Source: Massospora cicadina
Lineage: Eukaryota > Entomophthoromycota > Entomophthoromycetes > Entomophthorales > Entomophthoraceae
Assembly (NCBI GenBank): GCA_022478985.1
Contig: JAKSZP010012179.1
Coordinates: 30,537-94,536, forward strand
Length of the DNA stretch: 64,000 nt
Reading direction: 5' to 3'
Every line of letters begins with the position of its first letter. The stretch's first letter is position 1. The notes under the pieces are model-generated. The model was not told where the DNA came from. It saw only the letters and a list, made by a program, of their open reading frames with translations, and did not search any database. This document shows positions 34,297-46,748 of the stretch, one piece after another. Both the position numbers and the translations under genes were made by a program.

Positions 34297-37200
34297 GTCC
34301 CCATGGCAGCACCCTGGCCCTGCAATCCATCAACGCAAATGGGTTGCTGGACTTTAAGTGGAGATCCCGTCTCCTCCGCAACTTCAGGTCAGCACAAATT
34401 GACATCGCTGCTGTCCAGGAGCCCCATATCCTCCCCCATGAACAATCTGCATGGAATGAACAGTTTGGAGGCAACTCCTTCCGGACAAACCATGCCGCCT
34501 TTATTGTTTTAATCCCCAGGTTAAAAACATTTTTTTTTCACAATATCTAGGTGGCCGCCTCATACTGGCCAAACTCACCATCCTGACTTCTCTTTCTTCG
34601 CTGCAATCATCTACCTGCCTAATGCAGGTCAGGAGCAAAATCGGCTCTTGGAAGAGCTCGTCCAACTCAATCTCCCACGGAATACAGTCCTCTTAGGAGA
34701 TTTCAACGCAACCATAAGTCGCGTCCGTGACTCTTACCCCTGCAGCAAAGGAACGCCCTGGATCAAGTCGCCTCCAGGATTTCCTTCGCCTGAGTGGCTT
34801 TATAGATGCTCTTCCACCATCCGCGTCTGGCCTAGGTTGCATGACTAGGATTCAGTATGATGGAGGAGCTTTCCAGTCAGCGTCACGCATAGTATGGCAC
34901 TGATTGGCCCCCTACTAATTGGCCGCGTCTCCTCTCCCATCTCTCATGACAACCATATGAGTGATCACAGGTCACTCACCGTTGTCCTCACCACTACACT
35001 TAGACCGTCACGTAGGTTCTGGCCTATGGTTGCCCCAGCTCTTCTCAACAACCCCTTCACTAAGGAGAAGTTGTCTATGACCATCCGGGAGACTCTCACC
35101 TTCCCCCCACCCCACCTGCTTGACCACAAGGCTAGATGGGCGGTGATCAAGGAGGGCATCACCCGCGTTGCTTACAACTGTGCCAAAGCCCAGATGACCG
35201 CAGCTCGCGCCAGAGTCAAAAGGGCGGAATCCATAATCAGACATCTGGAGCGAAACTGCCAGCCTTCGCCCTCTCCCAGATGATTGGAAGACTGGGAAGC
35301 GGCGAAGGAAGCATTCCGCTTGGAGCTCACACTGCAGGAAGAACGGGCAGCAAACTTTACAACATCTCATTACTATGCTCAATGGGAACGCCCCACCCGC
35401 TTCTTCTTTCAGAAACAGAAAGCCCGGTCAACAGCACAGGATTTTACTGCACTGAAGATTGGCACTACAACCACTTCGGATAAGGAGGAAATCACGCAGG
35501 AACTACACCGCTTCTACTCCAACCTCTTCCATGCCACCCAAGTGGACCCATCGGACATCCAAGACTTCCTGTGGCGGGCTCCAGAGCCGCCCATTGACCC
35601 ACGGGCTGATGAGGCTCTACTGGCGCCTATTTCCATCCAGGAGATGATAGAAACCCTTCTGAAATCCCCACGGCTTAAAGCCCCAGGCCCAGATGGAATA
35701 CCCTTCGAGGTGTACCTTCTGGAACCTGCGGTAATAGCCAGAACTCTCCGCGACCTCTTCGCTGCACTCTTGGTGAATGGCGAGGTCCTCCCCAACTCCA
35801 GAGGCTCAATCATGACCATCATTCACAAGAGGTCAGACCGTGAGAACCTGGCGAACTGGCGCCCCATAGCGTTGATCAACACAGACCACAAGCTCTTCAC
35901 GAAGCTTCTGGCCAACCGCATCACCAAATGGGTGTCGCCTCGCCTCTCCCCATCCTAGCACGGTTTTATTCCGGGGAGGTCGTTATGGGACAACTATAAT
36001 GACCTTCACGTGACTTTGACTGCTAACTCTCGTAAGGTGAATGGCTTTGTGGCTCTCCTGGATATGGAGAAAGCATATGATCGGGTGGCCTGGAAGTATA
36101 TTGATGCTTCCCTGGCCCGCTTCCATCTCCCCCCGCAGCTAGGCGCTGGATATCAGCGCTCTATGACCAGCTCCACACCAGAGTCCTGGCGCCAATGGGT
36201 TTTACAGTGGCAGTACCAGTTGGACAAGGTCTCCGGCAAGGGGACCCCCTGAGCCCTATCCTTTTTAACATCACCCTTGACCCCCTCTTGGCCCCCTTAC
36301 AGGACAAGCTAACAAGGATTCTGGTCCCAGGTAAAGCCCCCACATGCACCATGGCATTTGCAGATGACAACGCCATTGCATTTGGATGCCCTGGGGATGT
36401 TGCCCTCGCTGCTGTGACCATTGAGAGGTACACCAAGGCGTCCAACGCCATGGTCAACACCTCCAAGACAACAGTTGTACAGGTCAGCTCCCCCACCTTC
36501 CCCCCACCATTTGGTATTGAACCTGTGCGCGGTACCTTCCGTCACCTGGGCGTTCTCACCAACCAACAAGGAGTTGCGCTAAAAGACAATGAGGACTTGC
36601 TCCTCGCAGCAGTTAACTCCAGGATTGCCAGCTGGAACTGGTGGCACATCACCCCCAGGGTCAATCTCTGATGGCCAATGTGTTCCTCCTCTCCAAAGTC
36701 TGGTTCCTAGCGCACGTCTGCCCATTCACAGATGCCTTTTATAAGCGGCTCAATGTACTCCTCCGCTGTTGGATCTGGGGCTCAAACCATCCACCAATGG
36801 CCCTCTCAACCATTGCACGACCCTGCAATGAAGGGGGCCTAGGGCTTCTGGACACGCGATCCCACGCCACCACAATCTTTCTGAAGTTCCTATGGCCGAT
36901 TGTCTGCTGGGACGCGACCCCCATGCCCCAATGGGCGCCCGCCCTCCGCCAGTCAGTGTCAGCAGCTCTGGGTCTTCCTAGAGCATCTCTGACATCATTA
37001 TGGGAGTGGCTCACAAACCACCCAGGCCATCGCCTAAAACCATCCTCATCCCCCTACTGGAACCAGGCTCTCCTTGCCCTGAAACTGTAGGCGCGCGGAT
37101 CCACCATGCCTTCCCATACAGAAGGGAAGGCCCTGGCCTCAGCCCCCGTCGCCATGCAATTGTGCACAATGGACAAGTTGTCACAATTCGCCTCAACCCC

Positions 37201-37841
37201 CAAGATCGTCCTCCCATCCGCCCAAGACTCCTTAAGCTCCTCCCTCCCTCCGTGAGATTTGACCTTAAGGAATTGTGGAAGGACGTCTATCACTCCATCC
37301 TGTCATCAAAGGTGTCCAACACCTTATGGAGGGTGCTCCACTGTTCATACAGGACAGGGGACCGGACTGGCCCTACCTTCCAGCACCGAAGCTGCCCCCG
37401 CTGTGTGGAGCCTATTGACTCCCACCTCCATCGTTTTTTCACCTGTCCAGGTGTCGCCGCATTTTGGCCAAAGGCCCGCGCGCTCCTCCATGCTCAGCCC
37501 TGGTCTGGACACCCTGTGCAAGACCTCATGTTTGAGCAGACATTGCCTGGTTGCCACCGACCCTCCGTGTCCTCGCCTATGCCACAGCCATCTTGACCAT
37601 CCATAACTTCTTCCTTCGTGCTGCCTTTGACCAGCAGGTGTGGACCCTTCCACACATAATTACCCACTTTCAGGTACACTTTGAGATGGCCCTGAAGGTC
37701 TGCACTATGTCGCCAACCCTCCCCCGCTCAGTTGTCACTGCAGCACGGCTCTGGCGCGCAAACTCCCCTCCCTTTCTCGATGCCTCCTCCCTCTCCCTTC
37801 CCTCGCCTCAGGCTCTTAGGAGCCCAGGCGTAATTCAATAA
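34293..37841 (+). pseudogene. LINE G ORF2: AP endonuclease, reverse transcriptase, zinc finger
   Basis: Starts at ATG 34293, overlapping the ORF1 stop as ATGA. Endonuclease: LALQSINANGLLDFKW, DIAAVQEPH, LLGDFNATIS, MSDHRSLTVVL (catalytic Asp/His). 34894-35958-36252 is one frame broken by TGA (35281) and TAG (35956). RT: SPRLKAPGPDGIPFEV, NWRPIALINTDHKLFTK, ALLDMEKAYDRV, GLRQGDPLSPILFNI, and FADD at about 36359. C-terminal finger: CPRCVEPIDSHLHRFFTCPG near 37400. About four frame changes. It copies RNA at nicked target DNA. Confidence 0.85.
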
Positions 37842-37894
37842 ACATCGATGAATCCCCCTTGGGTTGGGACCATCTAGTACTAAAAAAAAGAAGC

Positions 37895-38852
37895 CACCAC
37901 CCAGCATTTCCCCGTTTACTTTGTTTAAAAAGCGGATGAATCCCTGATGCTATGCGTTAAGTATGGACATGTCATTAATGTGGTTGTTCAAGACCTTACC
38001 CCTTCCTTATAAGAAATTTTTTTAGCTCAGTAAAAAGCAAAGTTGCGAGTTTTCCTAGTAAATAGTTTGGTAAATGCCTTCAATCAAGTAAGAATTAAGC
38101 ATGGACAGGATTGTCTCACTGCTATATGAACAAAGAAGGAAATTTAGTTAAAGTAATTTTTATTTGGGTTGAAAACACGCCAGCAATCTTTCAGATCATC
38201 ATAGATATTGTCCTGGGTGATCTTTTCTTATCATGCCCAGTTGCTGATATTGATGACATCTTAATTTATAAGCTCACTTATGAGCAACATTCTAAAGATC
38301 TTAAAGGTCATGGTGGCCATTCACAGGGCTAGTCTCTTTGTAAAACCCTCTAAATGAAATTTTTTACAAGGAGGTGATTTCCTAGAAAACCTTAGATTGA
38401 AAAATGGCTATGCGATTCTCCATATGTAATTTAGAAATGATTCAATTATGAACAACCCCTACTACCCAAAAATAACTCCAAAGTTTCACGGAGATGGTGG
38501 TCTTCCTAGATAATTCTTCTCCTGCTCTTGTTCAACTAGAAGCTTCATTGCATTCATTAACGATCAAGATTACTCCTTTCAATTGACTCTTGAATGCCAA
38601 CAGGCGTTTATTTCTATTAGAAAGTTTTCCATGCTTCTCCAGTCCTCAAGTATGCTGATAATTCTAAACCCAACAGTGTGATTTGATATTCATCTTCAGT
38701 TGTCGTGGGTGCTGTGCTTCTCCAAGAGCATGATTGAACAGAGCATCCTGTTGCTTACTTTTCTTAAAAGTTAATCACTGAGAAGGCCTGAGAAATCTGC
38801 AACAAAAAACTGACAGCAGTATCAAGGTCACTAACTCACTGGCGCTGCCTCC
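37895..38852 (+). pseudogene. Element D reverse transcriptase and start of RNase H
   Basis: RT resumes after LINE G: KKADESLMLCVKYGHVI near 37930, aligning with the B-family KKADDSLSHCVDYGHLN. The active-site region at 38240-38262 reads ADIDDILIY, with both Asp kept. RNase H follows (LTLECQQAFISI, HWRCLL) and is cut at 38852 by A2. TSD copy CCTCC is at 38848-38852. Confidence 0.7.
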
Positions 38853-39705
38853 TGTAAGGAGAGTGTCTTTAAATCTCCTATTCCAAGCGTGGTAGTGCAT
38901 GGTACACATGGCCAACGCCAAGGAACTAGTCGTTAGTACTAACGTTACTAGAGCCCAGTAGAGGGTACTTGAGCTATAATAACTCAGGTTGAGGATGGTT
39001 ATCATTAAAGGGCATAACTAAAGTGGTAACGCGCGGTTCTCAGAGTGGTAGTGTAAAGGCAACCAGGTTAGAGGAAACCTGCGCGGCCCAACGGTGCGTG
39101 GGCGGATAGATTTATAGTAGTTAAAGTTAAATGGTAAAGTTGCACAATACCTCCTCAAAAAGGTACGAGCACAGGATTGTCCAAGATAACGTATAAAAAA
39201 GGTGTACTAGCGAAGGGGTTTATCGTGATGGAAGTAGACCAATGAGGGAGATTGGTCTTGAGAAAAGGGATTTAAGTTAATTCAGGAAAACAATCAGTAA
39301 AAGTAAGTGGTTCTAAGAAAGGTGCACCAATAAGCACACGCTTCCATCAGGCAATAAACTGTACTTGTTAATTGACCAAACTCAGGTTATTGATTGTAGG
39401 AGAGACTGACCTGAGCTGGAAAATGAAAAAACTGAACGGGTTTCGAGACCCCATTTAAAGAGAAACCAAAGCAAACCGTTTTTATTAAAGCAAAGCTGGT
39501 TCATTTTAACGCACCTGTTGTTATACAGGGCCAAACTTCTCTTGCATCCCTAGGACCAACCAGGCGTACCTCACCTTCACCCAACGTTAGTCAAAGGTAT
39601 GCTTGAGGTCAGGGAGGCCTGCCAACTTCACCTTCTTGGCCTCCTGACATGCAGCTTTGTCGTTAGTATTTGTCCCCATTATTATGTCATTTTCAAGCCA
39701 TGGCA
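38853..39705 (-). repeat. A2 3' LTR
   Basis: Sense TGCCATGGCTTGAAAATGAC to CTCTCCTTACA. The purine tract of the minus strand (GAGAGGGTAA) precedes it at 39706. It belongs to an LTR subtype differing from A1 in the middle. Confidence 0.9.
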
Positions 39706-40980
39706 TTACCCTCTCATGCTTTTGGAGCTCCACCCCTCTCCAGGGGCTTGCTCCAGGGAAAAGTTATTGTAGACTGGGGCCAACTTTATAGCGCAACGGT
39801 TTGCTTTGACTGAGATCTGGTGGCCTGGGGAAAACGCTTGTGGAAAACATCAATCAGGTCTTAGGCATGTGCCAGTCACGTGCTGGTACCCAGCTGTTTT
39901 CTGCTGTATCAAATATTTTCCTGGATACAGGTGCTCAAGTTTTCTTTTTTACTCAGCGGAAGGCTATTATTTCCTCCACTTCCCACTCTGGCACCCCATC
40001 CAGATGTTAAGCCTCAGGAGTCTCTGGTGGGGCCCTCAAACAACGTCAATTTTTCTCATAAAGAACAGAACAGATCCAAAAAAGTGGGAATATCCAACTG
40101 GTATGTGGCGTAGTCCACCTTTCTGACACTGCGGTAAAGCCCAATCCTCTTAGGTCTCAGCTTTTTTGTATGGCTTCTTGACAAGTATGTTACAAGCATT
40201 AAGCATCATGAGATCTCCTTCTTTGTACGCTGGACCCACACTATCTCTTACCATCAGCGTTCTCCTTATATGCTTGCATTGCCGCCTCCAAACTTGTAGA
40301 AACCCCATGTTGTGCTTTCTTGATAGTCTTGGAAAAGTCCACCAGCTCTTTAACCTTAGAATCACAGCTTGGCTCCATGTTAAAGGCAGGGTTAAACCCA
40401 TGGTTGGTGAAAATTGAGAACAACTGATATACGCATGTAACGTGTTGTTATAGCTAAACTGGGCCATATGGAGGTGAGAAACCCAATCTGAATGATCCAC
40501 AGAAGTGTAACACCGCAGAAACTGCTCCAAGCACTGGTCAAATCGGTCTTTCTGCCCATCAGATTGGGGGTAATATGCAGCTGAATGGCAAGGGCGAATC
40601 TGGAGAGTCTTACACAACTCTTCCCAAAATAAGGAGGTAGATTAGGGTCCCCTGTCACTGATAGTCTCTTGAGGAACCCCATGGAGCGCAAACACATGTG
40701 TGACGAAGAGCCTAGCTATCTCAGACGCGGTTATTGTAGTTCTGAAAGAAATGAATTGGGCGAACTTCGTAAAACGGTCCGCCACCACCATTATGGCATT
40801 TTAACCATCAGAAACAGGTGGATCCACAATGAAATTCACTGATAGGGAAGTCCAGGGCCTTTCAGCCTTTAGAACTGGTACCAACAACCCCATTAGTGGT
40901 TGTCAAATTGGTTTTATTTGATTGCAAATCAAATACTCTTTACATTAACTACCCACCTGTGTAGGTAAGTCCTTCCAATT
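39706..40980 (-). pseudogene. A2 integrase C-terminal half and chromodomain
   Basis: 40617-40150 gives RPCHSAAYYPQSDGQKDRF (integrase Glu region with changes), LEQFLRCYTSVDHSDWVSHL and MAQFSYNNTLHA. GPY/F sequence follows near 40150. The chromodomain at about 39960-39830 is poor, but AENSWVPARD is readable. The His-Glu site where A1 has an overlapping ATG reads CACAAG, so that ATG is absent here. Confidence 0.75.
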
Positions 40981-42314
40981 GTATATGCGTCAAATTTACT
41001 CCAAAGTCTTTGCTTTCTTTGGATAACCAACGGTGATTACATCATGATAGTCCTGGATGATTTTCAGGCGAAGAGGTCCAGCGGGAACCCATAGGCGCCC
41101 CTGAAACCACACCATCTCATCCTTTACATGATAACTCCTGGTTATATTCTCCTGAATCAGCGCACTCTTAGCAAGTACCATAGTATATTCAGCCGATAAT
41201 GGCTGTGAAAGGACAACCTTTATGAACATACTGTATTCCTCCACATATTTTAGTGGAGCGAGCACTGGCCTGTTTGCTGGGGGAGATGAAAGATAAGACA
41301 CAATATTACCTGGTAAAGTCATCAACTGAGTATTATGAACCTCTACCTCCTTAAATCAGAAGCTAATGCAGTATTGCGGCTCAAAGCATCCGCCAACCCA
41401 TTCTCCTTGCCCTTAGCAAACTCATAAAAAAAATGCAACTTGGGCAAGGGTATCATGCCAACGGGTCTGCCATGGAGTTAAGACATGAGGTGCGTAGTAG
41501 TACAACAAGGCACGTTGATCTGTACATACACAGAAAGGTTGGGAAGAGCCATGCAAGTTATGACGCCAATAAGTTAATGCCTCCACCACTGCCAATAACT
41601 CTTTGTCATAAAAGGCGTAGTTTAACTCAGGCAGAGACGTTTATCTAGAAAAATATCCCACTGGATGCTCTATGTCATATTTGCCCACTTGTAATAAGGC
41701 AGCTGCTATGGCGAAGTTTGAGGCATCAGTAGACAAAATGAACCCCTTTTCAGAATCTAAATGGTGAAGGATGGACGTGGACAACAGTTTTCACTTTGCT
41801 GTTTGGAAAGCATTTTCCAAAATGGGGACTACTGAAGCACTTTTGCATCACTTGCATTATACAAGGGCGCTGCCACCTCAAAAGATTTGGCATGAACTTT
41901 TTGAGAAACGTACACGTCCCCAAAAATTTCCTCAGTTCCTTGACTGAAGTTGGGGTGGGCCAAACACGAATAGCCTTCTCCTTGTCTGGAGTTATCATGT
42001 GTCCTTGGTCAAACATGACGTTGCCCAGAAAGGGGACCTGGTACTAATAAAATTCACGTTTTCTGATCTTCAGCGTAAGGCTGGCTGCCTCTAGCCGCTC
42101 ATTTAATTGCCAAAGGTGTACTGCATGGGACTCATGTTCGGTGGAAAACATCAAAATATCATCCATGTAGGCAACTGCACATACCCCAGCAGGTCACCAA
42201 AGCCAAATCAATACGGCATTGAAAGATAGCAGGTGCTTTCTTAAGCCCAAAGGGCATGACCTGAAACTGGAAAATACCTTTTCTGGAATGTAATGCGGTT
42301 AACCACTCCTGTCC
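40981..42314 (-). pseudogene. A2 reverse transcriptase (3' part) and RNase H
   Basis: 42314 begins mid-RT (GQEWLTA), continuing the fragment at 55643-55980. The palm region with 'ADMDDILMF'-like sequence lies near 42150, then GHMITPDKEKAIRVW and ELRKFLGTCTFLKKFMPNL (42016-41750). RNase H pieces lie at 41760-41330, and the pre-integrase segment (MVWFQGRLWVPAGPLRLKII) at 41325-40996. Many frame changes. Confidence 0.75.
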
Positions 42315-43429
42315 TGTCAGGCAAACAGCAAGTTAGAATTAGACTGTCCTGGCAGCCTAGGTGCTGGAGCACACAAATTGCAAACCAAAATGCCAAAGGC
42401 ACTGCTGATGGTACGACGATATGAAACTAGATAGGAGTTTCACCAATAACTGCTGGTGAGCCAGAATCTCATACCGGCACATAATGAAATACCAGAAAAT
42501 ATGTCCATTTACCCTGAGGGTGTGTGAGTGCCAGTGGAAAGGGCGGTTTATTTTTCAACATAAAAAACTAAATTTAGGGAAAGGTTTTTTAATGGAAAAT
42601 AAAGGAAGAAAATCGAACAACAATTATCTCAGTGCGATGAAACTGATTAGTTAGTGGTCAATTGATATGGGAACAATCTGGGATTGGGTCCCTCAAGTTC
42701 GACCTAAATGGCGAATTATTTGGGGATGGGGCAGATAAGCTCACTAGGAACTGACACCTAAAAATTCAGTGGCAGGCTGAGTCACTGTCAGTTTGACCTT
42801 AAACGCACAAACCAAGACTTAACTGAGTTTCTGGCAGTTGACGTGATGGCTTCTGGCCCAACAAGCAATGGGAATCCCCCAGGGCCACTACACTTAGGGG
42901 CAGTCCCAATTAGTTGGGAACGGGTTTGGGATGCCCAACCTGCCCGTTCTCAGTCACTGGACTATTTGTTCAGTCAAAAGTGCTGCATCTGCTGCAACTC
43001 CCAATTTTTCAGATGGGATATGCACATTGGGGATCATCCCCATTGATTTTGAGAGGGGGTTAATTTCGATGATAACACTGCTGAGTAAATTGAAACTGTC
43101 ACTGATTCCAGCCAATAATTAAATCTTCATCCCTTTTTGACTATTCAGATTCTAATTTTCGGGCTTGATTTCCATCAGCTTTGTACCAATCAACTTTAAT
43201 TCAGAGATCTCAGCACAGATTTTCTTAAACTGGATAATGAGTTTGGCTGAGGTGAGTGAAGGTACTGGGGAAGGGATCCAAAGAGGGAATGTTGTTACCC
43301 AGTGCTCATCTACCATGTGGACGAGGTCGCCCTGGGTGATGAGGGGTATAGTCACCCTCTTCAGCCCTTTTTTCTTAGAAACGGGAAGAGTGGCCAATCT
43401 ATGCACAGGGGACGTTCCCTTGGATTTAA
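42315..43429 (-). repeat. B2 3' LTR
   Basis: The sense start is TTAAATCCAAGGGAACG (TG changed to TT) and the end GTTTGCCTGACA. The self-primer copy reads GTTGTTCGATT near 42620, as in the 5' LTR. The frame of candidate ORF3 runs from the interior into its first 280 bp. Confidence 0.9.
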
Positions 43430-43574
43430 TTACCCTTCCTTTTTCCAAAGGAAGGGCACCACCGCTAGGAAACTGCATGAAGGCCACTTTTTTATGACCC
43501 TTGGGCAGTTTGATTGCCATTACCGGTGCAACTTTTTTGGGGGGGGGGATGGGGAGCATAGGGGTGGGACTCAT
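43152..43574 (-). other. Candidate ORF3 of family B (B2 copy)
   Basis: 140 codons from ATG 43574, which overlaps the chromodomain C-terminus in the +1 frame (TTTCATGAG). It crosses the polypurine tract, enters the LTR at 43429 and runs 93 codons into U3. Readable blocks: KLPKGHKKVAFMQFP (interior), PLITQGDLVHMVDEHWVTT and SLTSAKLIIQF.KICAEI (LTR). B1 has the same ATG position and KLPK.HKK block. No known domain. It is Lys-rich at first, then amphipathic and Leu/Ile-rich. Coding status is not proven. Confidence 0.5.
43430..43444 (-). promoter_or_regulatory. B2 polypurine tract
   Basis: The minus strand reads AAAAAGGAAGGGTAA, directly before the 3' LTR, like B1 5251-5265. Confidence 0.8.
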
Positions 43575-43589
43575 GAAACGCTTCGACCA

Positions 43590-43735
43590 GTTCCATACAA
43601 TTAGCGCAATCCTGAGCCTTTACCCAAATTTTCTCATAAGCAGGATACCCCTTCCTTATGACAAGATATTGAACTGACTGCCAGGATTTTCGGGATGCCA
43701 AGATGGTTTCCACCTCATCTTCCTCTACATCCTCT
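43590..43735 (-). pseudogene. B2 chromodomain
   Basis: Within 43713-43492: TILASRKSWQSVQYLVIRKG, then YPAYEKIWVKAQDCANCMEL. The first Trp of the W-K-G-Y block is Arg, so the methyl-lysine cage would be damaged. The frame ends at a stop in the sequence shared with ORF3. Confidence 0.8.
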
Positions 43736-45150
43736 AAACGATTGGTTCAGGTTCAGTGGGAACAATCCCCTTGAATGGGGACAACTGGGACACGTGGAAG
43801 ACATGATGTTGTTTCCAATGAGCTGGCAGTTCTAACCAGAAAGCACCATTGCTCAAGTCTTCTACCACCGGTTGGGGACACAAGCAATTGCTTTCAAACT
43901 TCCAGGAGGGCACCTGCATGCGCAGATGGCGAGTATCTAACATAACATGTGAGATCATCACAATATTGTGGCAAGGAAGTTGTTTACAATCAGCAAACTG
44001 TTTATAATTATCAATAGCCTTTGTGAGATGCTCTCGCACCAAGACTAGGGTAGGCCAAATATGCTCAATATGATTTGCATCAGGAGGGACCTCCAGACAT
44101 AGACAGGGACTGACTGAGAAAGAGGGTTAAAAACCAATGTCGCTTCATAGGGAAAAAACCCTGTAGAAGCATGAGTACCATTTTATAGGCAAATTGGGCA
44201 AGAGGGAGGACATCAGCCCAGGTATCTTGTGTGGCTGATGTGTAACAACGCAAGTACTATTCCAAAATTTGGTTCACCCGCTCATTTTGTCCGTCAGACT
44301 GGGGATGGTAAGTGGTGGATTGGAAAGGGGTGATTTTTAAAATAGTTAATAGCTCATTCTAAAACCGCACTGCAAATTGGGGTCCACAGTCACTGATGAT
44401 CTCCTGCGGAAGACCAAACATAGAGAACACATGGCGTACAAAGAGGCGAGTGGTTTCTTCTGACGTGATTGCAGAAACACAGGGAATAAATAGGGAAATT
44501 TTGCTGAAGTAATTGACCACAACCATCACCGCCATAAACCCCTTTGAACATGGGAGGTCAACAATAAAATCCACAGACACCAATGTCCATGGATCCTCCG
44601 CCTGTTGTAAGGGATGTAGGAGGCCATTTCTTCCTGAGCGGTCCAACTTGGCTTGAGCACAGGTAATTCAATCGGCGATCCAGGATGGGACGTCCTTAGT
44701 TAAACCCGCCAAGTTATAAGTCTGCTTAATCAATTTGATGCATTTCTTATTGCCTGGATGGCCGATCATGGGAGGGTCATGATGCGCATTAAACGCCTCT
44801 GTTCTAAGGGAAGGAGGAACACAAACTTAAGACCTAAAATAAATGAGACCCTTCACTGAGTAATATATGGAATTTTTGTGGGTTTGAAGGGATAATTGAT
44901 CGAGTAACTCCACTCCTTTGGGGCTGGACATCTGAGCTGCCAAAACCCATGAAATAAGCAGAACATCCGGAGCCAAATCTTTTGAGGAGACCACAGGCGG
45001 AACAATAGATAGATTTGGGTCGTGGGGATCACAGTAACCAAGTCCACTTCCTTTGAGTCCTTGGGGCAATGAGCTGGGTTATGGCTAAGAAAGTCAGGAA
45101 GCACATTCAATGCACCTTTAATGTATTCATATTTAAATTGAAGCTGCATA
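43736..45150 (-). pseudogene. B2 integrase
   Basis: The pre-integrase and H2C2 regions lie at 45069-44660. The core at 44646-44359 is open: WTLVSVDFIVDLPCSKGF, VVVNYFSKISLFIPC (the first catalytic Asp in VVVD is Asn) and EIISDCGPQF with the second Asp. The Glu region near 44300 is out of frame. 44042-43734 gives the end of the core and the GPY/F-like part (CPQPVVEDLSNGAFWLELP). Confidence 0.82.
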
Positions 45151-45628
45151 AATCCTGATAAGTATGAGCCTGTCTATGTGCCAATTTTTGAGGTTTCTGG
45201 AAATATAAAAGGGCTTGGTGGTCCATATGCACAGTTAACTCATGCTGAGCTCCCTGTAACAGGTACCGCCAATGAGTCAATGCCCATGCTATGACTGCCA
45301 ATTCCTTATCATAAATGGCTCATGATTGCTCAGTTGAAGTAAATTTCTGGGATAATTAAGCAACCGGATGTTCTAAGCCATCATGCTCCTGGAGCAGAAC
45401 TGCCCCAACTGCTACTGCTGAAGCATCACAAGTGGCGATATATGGTTTAGTGGGGTCCACTTGTTTTAGGATAGGGGGTAATATTAATATGTTTTTAATT
45501 GAATTGAACGCCTGCTGGCATTTGGAGGTCCAGCAGAAAGGCTCATTCTTACCCGTGAGGGGGCGGAGCGGAGCAGCTAACTGGGAAAGGGCTGGGGAAA
45601 ATTTCTTTAGCAAAATAATAGTATCCAA
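45107..45628 (-). pseudogene. B2 RNase H
   Basis: 45628-45356: connection and first RNase H strand, with IATCDASAVAVGAVLLQEHD, keeping the DAS catalytic Asp. 45301-45107: MAVIAWALTHWRYLLQGA, VHMDHQALLYFQKPQ, ending in the next domain. One stop separates the two parts. Confidence 0.82.
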
Positions 45629-46748
45629 GAAACTCCGTGATTATTTCTGGGTTGTTGGAGTTGACTACTTTGTGAATGGCATCTAACTTATTGAGCGTGA
45701 ATCACATACCCATCTTTTAAGACCAGCTTCTGGAGATAGGTAACTTTTCTCCTAATAAAACTCACACTCTGAAGGATTGATAAACAGGCCTGCTTTGTGC
45801 AAAGCAGCCACAACCACTTATAAATCTTTAACGTATTGGCTAAGAGTTAAGGAATGTTTTAAGATGTCATCAAGGTAAGAGACAGCGCATGTAAATTGGA
45901 GGTCACCCAGCACACTATTAACATTCATTGAAAGGTGGCTGGTGCGTTATTCAGCCTGAAGGGCATTATGCGGAACTGAAAGATACCTCGTTTGGTATGA
46001 ATTGCAGTAAGCCATTCTTGACCTTCCTTACCCTTATTTGGTTAAAGGCACTGATGAGATCAAGTTTGGAAAACACGCGAGACTTTGCAATCGCTTGACT
46101 GATGGTCTGTTCAAGGGGTAAAGGATAGGGATCGCTCTCTGTAATTTTATTTAGGTGGCCATAAATTCACGCAGGGAAAGAGAGAACCATCGGCCTTCTT
46201 TCCAAAATTGATGGAGGAAGCAATTTGTGACGTTTCTTTAAATAACCAACCTTTCTTGAGAATATCATCTAGCCAAGTGTTAAGAGAAACCTCCTCTTCT
46301 GCCATGTGTGGATACAAAGGGCCGTTGATGTTCACTAACTGTACCGTTGTTCAGAATCCTAAGTTGAATTTAGTGTGAGGAGGAAGACGGTCCGCCTTCT
46401 CAGAATCAAAGATACTTTGATAATGCATTATTACTTCAGGAAAGTTAGACAGAAGGCCTGAAGGGGAAACAAGAGAAGTAATGGAGCTGCGACCTTGGGT
46501 TTTCTTGAGGGTATTAACTAAGGGAAATTCTCCCTCCATTTGATTATTAACAAATTACAACATATTTGACACTAGATGAATATTAACGTGTTGCTGGCGC
46601 CACCATCCAACCCTTAAGGTAACTGGAAACACCAAGTTTAGCATTGCTGAAAACCAATTGTAAAAGATGAACTGATGTACTGAGAATGAAACTGGTTGGT
46701 GAACTAGGTATGAGGTCTGAGAGGCTGAAGAAGCAACCATGACCAAAG
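45629..46748 (-). pseudogene. B2 pre-RT and reverse transcriptase
   Basis: Begins directly at the A1 insertion edge: VMVASSASQTSYLVHQPVSF, FPVTLRVGWWRQQHVNIHL, then EKADRLPPHTKFNLGF and the RT fingers (GWLFKETS, FGKKADGSLFPCVNL). The palm lies at about 46100-45830 in broken frames. It continues the protease fragment at 53027-52701 across A1. Confidence 0.8.

Larger units (their letters stand above)
31914..37890 (+). mobile_element. LINE G, near full length
   Basis: Non-LTR retrotransposon with ORF1 (31914-34296) and ORF2 (34293 to about 37841). AATAAA lies at 37838 and a short A run ends near 37885. It is visibly richer in G+C than its neighbours. It interrupts element D, whose RT resumes at about 37895 (KKADES motif near 37930). 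I did not find a target duplication. Only a handful of stops and frameshifts separate the frames, so it is younger than D. Confidence 0.8.
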
